Source: Nephrocerus scutellatus (taxonomy: Eukaryota > Arthropoda > Insecta > Diptera > Pipunculidae). Taken from it: a stretch of DNA of 64,000 nucleotides. Location: the NCBI GenBank assembly GCA_947095585.1, contig OX352761.1:106916390-106980389 (forward strand), given 5' to 3'. A program made the position numbers and the translations under genes. Position 1 is the first letter of the stretch, and every line of letters begins with the position of its first letter. Below are positions 57,030 to 64,000 of this stretch, piece by piece. The notes beneath the pieces were generated by a model that searched no databases, was not told the origin of the DNA, and was given only the letters and a program-made list of their open reading frames with translations.

Positions 57030-57418
57030 AGTTGTAAATAAGAGAAAGTACCACATTGTTCTGGTCTTTGCTAGATTTTTCTGTATATAAGAATGAAAGT
57101 CTCTGGAAACTTTTCAATAAGTGGCGTTTTGCCGCAGAGATTCAGTTCTTATTTGGAATTTAACTACTCAACCAGTCAAGTTGAAAAGTTCTTGCAAAGA
57201 GACAGAGCTACCACCTAAGAGAATTTTAGTGATGTACAAGTATTGTTGTAATAAGTGTTTTGTGTACATTTTAAGTTATTACCAGTGTAACTTGTGAACT
57301 GTTTTCATTTTTACTGTTTGTTTATTAAAGTTGTAATTTATAAATTAATAAACTTGTGTTGTGTTTTATTTGCAAAATTCTGTACGAACTCGCAAGCCTA
57401 AATTTCGTAACAATACCA
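57030..57418 (+). mobile_element. Possible solo LTR
   Basis: Begins TGTGGTTAGTTG, contains TATATAAG (57082-57089) with 'ttcagttctta' about 60 bp downstream as a candidate initiator, and AATAAA near the end (57348-57353) followed by 'gtgttgtgttttatttgc', finishing TTTCGTAACA. The order resembles U3-R-U5 of gypsy-group LTRs. No matching target duplication was found at these ends, so the call is tentative. Confidence 0.35.
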
Positions 57419-57439
57419 ATAGGTCACATTTGTTTTTTA

Positions 57440-57565
57440 CAGCACTTTCGATCTGCTGGGTACAGTGAAGGTTTGGTGTTTCTACAGCGTTCTTTGGTTT
57501 TCGTCGAGAACGCTGTCGAAATGGGCCACCACACCTTCACTGTACCCAGGAAATCGAAAGCGCTG
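57440..57565. mobile_element. Fold-back MITE family D, copy 1
   Basis: The two ends (CAGCACTTTCGATCTGCTGG and the inverse of CAGGAAATCGAAAGCGCTG) pair over about 35 bp, including TACAGTGAAGGT / ACCTTCACTGTA. TTA flanks both sides (57437-57439 and 57566-57568), consistent with a PIF/Harbinger-type target site. Confidence 0.65.
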
Positions 57566-60489
57566 TTAGTAACACTTCAATTGCCGCACTCTGTATAAAA
57601 TTTTCTTCAAGTAATTAACCAAACAATAACCTTTTTTAATTATTTGCAAAGTTAACTTACGCACCCTGTATAAATAGACTGCACTTATTTATTTTTTTTA
57701 CTAAGCCGCGTTGGTTGCCTTAACGCCTATCCACTGCGTTCAGCAACTAAACGCTCCTGTTTAGTTTGTTTTATCTACACATTTGTACCGGATTCCCTTA
57801 TCACTCACTGTACAGTGGTGCATACAATGATCGCTCTGTTAGCTACATCATTCACTAAAAACTTCACTCAAACACAAGTTCGCTTCGATCTCAAACAAGT
57901 GCGAGTCTTGATTCTGTTAGCGGTTACATTATTTCAATCGCCATCCAACTCAAACTCGCAGCCCTAAGTGACGATCACTTTTCATCGTCGAAAACAGTTG
58001 GCAACCGATTGCCATTGAGCGAACATCCGTCGTTCGGGTGATTCCGTCTTTTGCCGTGACAATCGTAGTGTTCCGTTAGGCGAACGTGCGCGTGCGTACG
58101 ATTTTTAATTGTAATAACATAAGAGTACGATCCAATTAATCGATTTTTAAGAAAAACGTCACACATCTGTGCGTGGCAGTTGCGGTGTCGAAGTGTCAGT
58201 GTCATTCCTACCAACAACAACAACTACTTCTGATACGAAGACAATCGACAAGTATCGAACTATTATACTACTCGTAGAATAAATAGCTGTTGATAATCTC
58301 ATTTACGATTTGAGCGAAATTTTATTATACGTACGACAAAAAGACACGATGGCTACGATAAACGGTGTTATTTGTTGTTGTTGTCGTTTCACTTGATTTC
58401 ATTTAATTTAATTTATTTTTCATTTGTTTTAAATATTTATCTTTTTTTGCTTGTGCCTCTTCTACTATATATGCATATATACAGGCGTCTCATTTTGTTT
58501 GCCTCGTTGAACTGAACTGATGATAACCTAAATAGTGAGCGCACAGCAAAGCTCAGTCACATTCAGCGCTATTCGCTATGATAGTAGAAGAAGAGTGTAA
58601 AGTGAGTGAGTGAGTGTATCGAGTCAGTCAGTTGTCAGAGTGCTGTACTTATTTGTATAGTGTTGTTGATTGTCAGCGTCCTTCCCGACCGTCCCCGTCG
58701 TTCAGTGGCTGCCTAGCTTGCTCTGATGATCTTGTCGAATTCATTTATTATTATCGCACGACGCCTCGTTAAAGTATCATTGATCCGGTGACGTTTTTGT
58801 TTTGTTTACTTGTTCAGTTGTTCCAACAACGACAACAGCCTGAATCACACTCTTCTGGCGGACTCTAATGGAGTACTGTCTACTGTGTTCTCTGTGCTGG
58901 CCTCATCAGTTCCAGTTTTATGATCTTTTGCTCCAATTGGCAAACAGAATGAATAACGTTTCTCATTTTAGAGAATTTTCTTTTCTTGCTGAGATCTGGG
59001 ACTGCCTGATGGCAGAGTAGCATTTGTAGCAACAACAAAAAAATGATCAAATGCCACACATGGCGGCGTGGTCTTGGATGGATGGATGGTGTCGATGACG
59101 ACTGAGCTCTGAGGCAGTCAAACAGATCTATCAGGCTATGGAATATGGTACACTGAACACATAGTGATGCTGTATAGTGTTCTACGGTTTGTTGCTGTAT
59201 CATATATGTGTGTGTGTGTGTGGTGCCGGTTTTGGAATTTGAATTACAGATTTGCCCGCCGTTCATTTACACACACGCACACACATATAGCAACCATTCT
59301 GTCAGCTTCAATCGATCGCCAAGATCGATCGATCTATATTTATACTACGACTACGCCTGGGAATGCTACCAACCGCGAACCGTACACTCAACCCGGCCAG
59401 ACAGGCCCTGCTCTCATGTCTCGTGTGCGCCTTTCTTGAGTGTCGGCGCACACATGTTTGTAATATCATTTGCACATTTGTCATGTTTGCTCGTATGTGA
59501 AGGCGAACGCGCTCGATCGCTCGCTATTATGGGATTCCTTCTCTTGTTTTTTTTTCTAGTCCTAGTCTTCTATAGTATACAACGAGAACAACTACTGCAC
59601 CACTACTACTAACTAGCAAAACCAACACCAATTGCCATGCCATGTGGAATAACGGACTTTAAAGTCTTGGGCTGTGTCGTTTTATGGTTTCGTTTCTTCC
59701 ATACTTCAGAGTCTACATACACTCCATTCATTCATCTGAACGAGCGTACGTACGTACCTTCGTTCAAATAAATAACTTTGTTGTAGCGTGTACGACTGAC
59801 GATTACGCCGCCGTGCGCACTCGCCTTATTACAGGTAACGTGTATCACTGACGATTACCCCGCTGCCGTGCGCACTCGCCTTATTACAAGTAACATGTAT
59901 GACTGACGATTACCCCGCCGCCGTGCGCACTCCCAATATAACAATTACATTTTTATCTTTACTTTAACCACTGCACGACCTCATATGCCATACACCACCG
60001 TCCACCGTCCAGCGTCCGCCACCCCTTCACACTCTGGTAGTCAGTCCAGTGCGCGCAGCCGCAAATGAATGGATTTGGATCATTGATTCTGATCTGAGTT
60101 CTGTTTGGAATGGTCTGACGCTGACTCTGTAGCCCGCTGCTTCCTGTCCGTATTTGTCCTATACACAATGTGCTACGTAAACAAAACTCCACTTTATTAG
60201 CTACCATATCAATATACCGTTAACGGTTCACGTCGCGTCGCGCGGGAAAGTGAACGCGAATATGGAAACAGCAAACTTCCGCGATAATGTTTACCGCTTT
60301 TGTTTTTACTCAGAAGTCAGAACTACCCGGTAACATAAAAAAATTCCTTAGAAATTTCAGAAATAACCGCATCGGAATGAATATTAAAATGGAAACATAA
60401 AAAAAAACCAAAGGGAACAACTAAAAGTATTCTGATTTCTTGTTGAAAAAAGTGCATCGCAACTATTTTCAAAGTTCTCAAAAAATTCC
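57566..60489. other. Noncoding region, possibly promoter-rich
   Basis: No open frame of note. Dense in 'gagtgagtgagtgag' and 'tcagtcagttgtcag' type words (58590-58640), a GT microsatellite (59206-59221), CA (59270-59285) and 'gatcgatcgatc' (59326-59336). The character is that of fly regulatory or 5'-leader DNA, without a definable transcription start. Confidence 0.3.
59783..59940 (+). repeat. Three tandem units of about 53 bp
   Basis: Units start 'gtagcgtgtacgactgacga' (59783), 'gtaacgtgtatcactgacga' (59835) and 'gtaacatgtatgactgacga' (59890), each continuing 'ttac.ccgc.gccgtgcgca' and, in units 1 and 2, 'ctcgccttattaca'. Confidence 0.75.
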
Positions 60490-60911
60490 CTTTCTCATAT
60501 TTCTCATTAGACGCGGAGTGAACTGAAATCTGTGTGTGCGTGTGTGTTTCAAAAGCAAGTCAAGTGCGTTCTTTCTAGCATTTACCCAACAAAAAAAATA
60601 AATTTTTTTTCAATTTTAATTGCCTAAGAGTTCCAAATGTAAAATTTGAAAAAGTGAAGTGCAACTTTTTGAGTTATCGCGCAGTGCTATTTATAAAAAT
60701 TTCCAATTAAATTGAAACTAAGTTTGTAAGAAAAAATTTGTGAAAGAAGTAGAGTGAAAAATTTCTTTGAAATTGGAATATTGTTTAAAAAAATATTGCT
60801 GTTAATTAAGTGAATCCTTCCCTGGGCCGCATCAACGCACATATTTTTATTGGATTATTCAACTTTGGACATTTGCAAACGAAAAGCTGCGAATTGTTGC
60901 ATAATATCAAT
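60490..60911 (+). promoter_or_regulatory. Candidate untranslated first exon with splice donor
   Basis: The stretch has the composition of insect 5' leaders: many A-rich and 'agtg' words ('gaaaaagtgaagtgcaac', 'gaagtagagtgaaaaattt'), all frames closed, and ends 'gcataatatcaat' before GTAAGC at 60912-60917, a reasonable donor. A downstream coding exon would have to lie beyond the window. Start and strand are inferred. Confidence 0.3.
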
Positions 60912-60975
60912 GTAAGCGAATTGGAGATTTATTTATTTATCTTACCATTATACCAAGTTTCATTAACTAATAATT

Positions 60976-61062
60976 AGCGCTTTCGATTTGCTGGGTTTCG
61001 TCGAGAATGCTGTCGAAATGAGACACCAAATATTTACTGTACCCAGCAAATCGAAAGCGCTG
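60976..61062. mobile_element. Fold-back MITE family D, copy 2
   Basis: 'agcgctttcgatttgctggg' and 'cccagcaaatcgaaagcgct' are perfect inverted repeats. The centre 'ttcgtcgagaatgctgtcga' matches copy 1, which contains an extra 40-bp segment. TAATT occurs on both sides (60971-60975, 61063-61067). Confidence 0.7.
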
Positions 61063-61249
61063 TAATTTTCCATCATAATCATTTTGTCAACAAAAATATA
61101 GACTGAATAAAAGTTCCAACCAGGGGACGGAATCCGCCAGAGTGAGTTTTACTGTGTACCCTTAAACTCTCTTCACTCTCTTTTTGCGCATAAGAAACTC
61201 ACGGTCAAAAAATGAGTGAAATTGTTTTTCTAGTACACCGTAAAACTTA

Positions 61250-61861
61250 AGGGCCAACTATAATGGGCTGGAGTTGGCTTAAGCATGAATTATAATAGAC
61301 ATGGGCCAGCATGAGCTCGCATGAGCGAATTTACCAATACACAGAAAGTGTATTGTGCGATTATAATGAAGTTCAGCTCCGATTCGTTAAGTTTTCGTTC
61401 ACTTTCGCGGGCATGGGCCCGAGCGATTCAGGTCGCTCTTTACATGTGTAAATTTCACATTTGTCTTTTGAAAACGAAAAACAGAGGCAAATGCTAAAGC
61501 AGGCCAAATTTCATTATAACCATTTCTTGTAATTTGGCAAACATGGGGAAGCATTTCGTTGCGATGCGAAAAGTCTATTATAATCGACCCTTTTTATTCT
61601 CATGACGAAAAGCTTACCTAATTTCTCTCAGTTTTTAATTTACCCATAATGAACTTTAGCAACTACTTGCATTTTAAACACAAATTTCTCTCAGTTGTCA
61701 AATTTCCGCACCGAATATCTCACTTCACTGACACTTGCTTAATCCCACGTAAGTTAACGAACATTTGACGAAACCGACCAAATGACATTATGGTCACAGC
61801 ATACGAGTTGCATGTAATGAGTCGTTCACTAATCTAACTCAAGTCTATTATAGTTGGCCCT
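61250..61861. mobile_element. MITE family C, complete copy (PIF/Harbinger-type TTA target)
   Basis: 612 bp with inverted ends AGGGCCAACTATAAT (left) and ATTATAGTTGGCCCT (right), perfect over 15 bp and imperfect over about 26. TTA is duplicated at 61247-61249 and 61862-61864. No coding capacity. Fragments occur at 18165-18345 and 22085-22285, so the family is active enough to be repeated within 45 kb. Confidence 0.75.
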
Positions 61862-62154
61862 TTACGCTATACGGCCTCTGGATGAGTGGGTGCAGTACCC
61901 ATAGAAATTCTGTGAATGTTGGTGATTAACACCGTTGGTAACTTTTAAAAGATATCGCCCTCCTTCAAAAAATTTCTAGACGATATGCACTCCATCTTGT
62001 TAATTATACCATAATTCTAAGCGTCTTGGTCAGCTCCTGCCTGCCGGTGTTTTAAGATGTCTTCCGTCCAGTGCCACGTCAAGTACACACTTAGCTTGGA
62101 TCTAATCAAAGTTAGATGGCAATTATGCAGCAGTACCACTCTCTGAGCAAATGT

Positions 62155-62850
62155 GCGATGGTAGTCCCAAAAGTACCCGACCTAACAAAGAAAACCCAAA
62201 CAACTTGGCCATATAATGTCATTATTTCTGTACATAGTCTCCTTTTAGTTCGATACACGTTTCCCAGCTATGTTCAATATGTTCGATACCCTGTTTATAG
62301 TGAGAATCGATGAGCTCCTTAAAAAAGCCATCAACCGCATACTCCACCTCTTCATTTTTGGCAAATCTTTTACCACCGAGCCATTTTTTTAAGTTCGGAA
62401 ACAAAAAAATGTCCGATTCTGGTAAATAGGGTGCATGAGGAAGCAATTCGAACTTTTACTCTTTGATTTGGGCCATAGCGATGACGGATGTATGAACTGG
62501 TGCATTGTCTTGATGAAACAAAACTGTTTCTTCGTCAAATGCGGCCGTTTTTTCTTGACTTCATCATTCAAACTTCGTTGATTGTTTTTCATTTCTGAAT
62601 GGATAATCAATGACAATTATCCCACGCTCATCCCAAAAAACTGTTGACATGACCTTGCCTGCAGATGGAACTGTTTTCGAGCGGATTCTCCCCTTTCAAT
62701 CCATTTTTTTGACTATTCGTCAGACGTTGGACCAATGTACATCCATGGTTATGAAATTGACGCCAAAACTCGGCTTTATTGCTGTGAAACTTCGCCAAAC
62801 ACCCGACTGAAACATCCTGACTGTTTTTGTTCCATTGTGAGTAATCGAGT
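62155..62850 (-). mobile_element. Mariner (DD34D) transposase remnant, 3' part
   Basis: The minus strand encodes, across frames, SKTVPSAGKVMSTVFWDERG, IIVIDY, KKRPHLTKKQ, FHQDNAPVHTSVIA-type residues around the second Asp, then LLPHAPYLPESDIFLFPNLK, KWLGGKRFAKNEEVEYAVDG, ELIDSHYKQGIEHIEHSW and CIELKGDYVQK. The third Asp (PESD, usually PSD) is present. The lower end 'tagtcccaaaagtacccgac' looks like the inner part of a mariner terminal repeat; no partner is found at the upper end, so the 5' half is lost. Confidence 0.75.
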
Positions 62851-62854
62851 AGGA

Positions 62855-64000
62855 CATTTTCACTGACTAGTGACTATAGAAGGGGAGAAGGCACTCCTCC
62901 TTGGGAACATCCCTTAACTGCAATTACAGACACTCCTCCCGATTAGGAAATAATATCTCGACTTGCAATCATGCCTCTCAATGACGAGGAAGGCACACAG
63001 GGCCACTTCTTTGGAACGAAAAGTTACTTCTATCTTCTTTACACGATAGGGAAGGGCACCTTCTGTGCTTTTGGCTTTCCTGTACGCAAACTGACTTGAG
63101 TGTAGAGGGGTAGACAATTCTAATCAATAAGTCTCTCCATGGTTTTAAGGACAAATGATGTTATATTTATAGGTCTGTATGATTTAGGCAACTCACTAGG
63201 CCTCTTACATGGTTTGGGGATAACTATCAGATTTTACCTATCTCCAGATAGTAGGAGTGTACCCCCAGTTTTAGCTGACTCTAAATACAGTAATGATACC
63301 CGGTAGGATGAGATCGATTGTCTTCTGTAGAAGCGCTGGAAAGATCAGCTGGAACACCGCCGGGAGCTTTTAAAAGCTTAAAACGTACTGCCTACTGCCT
63401 ATTTAACTTTATCTGAAGTGAAGATTTTACCGGTAAAACTATTTACCCTACTAGTAATCCAGAGCCAGAGTATAAACCTGAAGAAGTGTTCTGATTGTAT
63501 CCTCACGGTCCGAATTGTAGGTGCCATAGGCCTTTTTTTAAAAAACCTACACAGTTTGTCAGATCCTTAACTAATGCTTTATTGATTCGTGCAGTTACCG
63601 GCATTTCAACAATGTTTTTGCAGCATTTCCTACAAGTGACACGTTTGGATCGTCTTAATTTAGAGTTGTACTCTGTAAGGGCGAACCTGTATTCATCCCA
63701 ACTCTTCATTCGTTTAGCAGAGTTGAAGAGATTTCTAACTTTCTTCCTAAGCTTAGACAGCTGGTCGTTCCACCATGGAACCAAGCTAGTTTTAGGGACA
63801 CAGCTGTCATGATAGGAAGTGAGTAACACATCATTTAATTGGTACGCTGCCCCTTCTAAGTCCCCTCTGGACTTAATAGATGTGACAAGCATATCCAATT
63901 TGGAAAAAACAGGTCTTCGATATAGATTCCAGTCCGTGGACTTTGGACCATATCTAGAAGATGCATGTGCCTGTTCGCCAGGAAAGTCAAATCTGACAGC
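62855..64000 (-). mobile_element. LOA-type LINE (copy 4), linker and RT, runs off the window
   Basis: The minus strand reads, from the window edge, SLVPWWNDQLSKLRKKVRNL, FNSAKRMKSWDEYRFALTEY, NSKLRRSKRVTCRKCC (63898-63503), then RT pieces (VIPKPCKRPSELPKSYRPIN, TSFVLKTMERLID around 63130-63230; SSQFAYRKAKSTEGAL, FRSKEVALCAFL at 63100-62975) and SVIAVKGCSQGGVPSPLL near 62900. Between FLDIE and the SPLL motif a large part of RT is deleted. The 3' side joins the mariner remnant. Confidence 0.75.

Overview
The window looks like nuclear DNA of a higher (brachyceran, probably cyclorrhaphan) fly. It carries an ortholog of tube, the fly Toll-pathway adaptor, introns of only 55-58 bp, fly-type histone H2A tails, and a dense mixture of LOA, jockey, CR1-like and RTE-like non-LTR retrotransposons, mariner/maT transposons, Helitron relics and MITEs. 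The family is not resolved from sequence alone; a tephritid-like genome is an inference. No rRNA, tRNA or CRISPR array was found.

Three host protein-coding genes are supported, all between 9.4 and 20.5 kb. (1) A two-exon plus-strand gene (9438-9659 joined to 14676-14804) encodes an unrecognised 116-residue protein; its 5.0-kb intron is packed with transposon debris. (2) TMEM129, an ER-membrane RING-type E3 ubiquitin ligase, lies on the minus strand (three exons, 15127-16401) and converges on gene 1. (3) tube (minus strand, two exons, 19135-20485) encodes an N-terminal death domain and a C-terminal tail with Tube octapeptide repeats; it would link MyD88 to Pelle downstream of Toll. Genes 2 and 3 run in the same direction, 2.7 kb apart. 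A possible untranslated first exon of a further gene lies at 60490-60911 on the plus strand.

Layout: 0-5 kb holds MITEs and a tandem-repeat family in both orientations. 5.8-9.1 kb is degenerate retroelement sequence plus an RTE-like fragment. 9.4-20.5 kb is the gene island. 21-27 kb is AT-rich with MITEs, a histone H2A retro-fragment and one LINE tail. 27.5-44.5 kb is a graveyard of nested LINEs with a 540-bp heptanucleotide array and a maT transposon inside a LOA RNase H domain. 44.5-50.5 kb holds 145-195 bp tandem repeats with a twin-primed jockey insertion, around a simple-repeat-rich stretch. 50.9-57 kb is more LINE mosaic, 57.4-61.9 kb is noncoding sequence with fold-back elements, and 62.1-64 kb is a mariner remnant joined to a LOA element. 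None of the transposon copies is intact. The best signals for a second look are the twin-primed insertion, the nested maT element, the frame-indifferent heptad array, the two histone H2A 3' fragments, and the small unrecognised gene.
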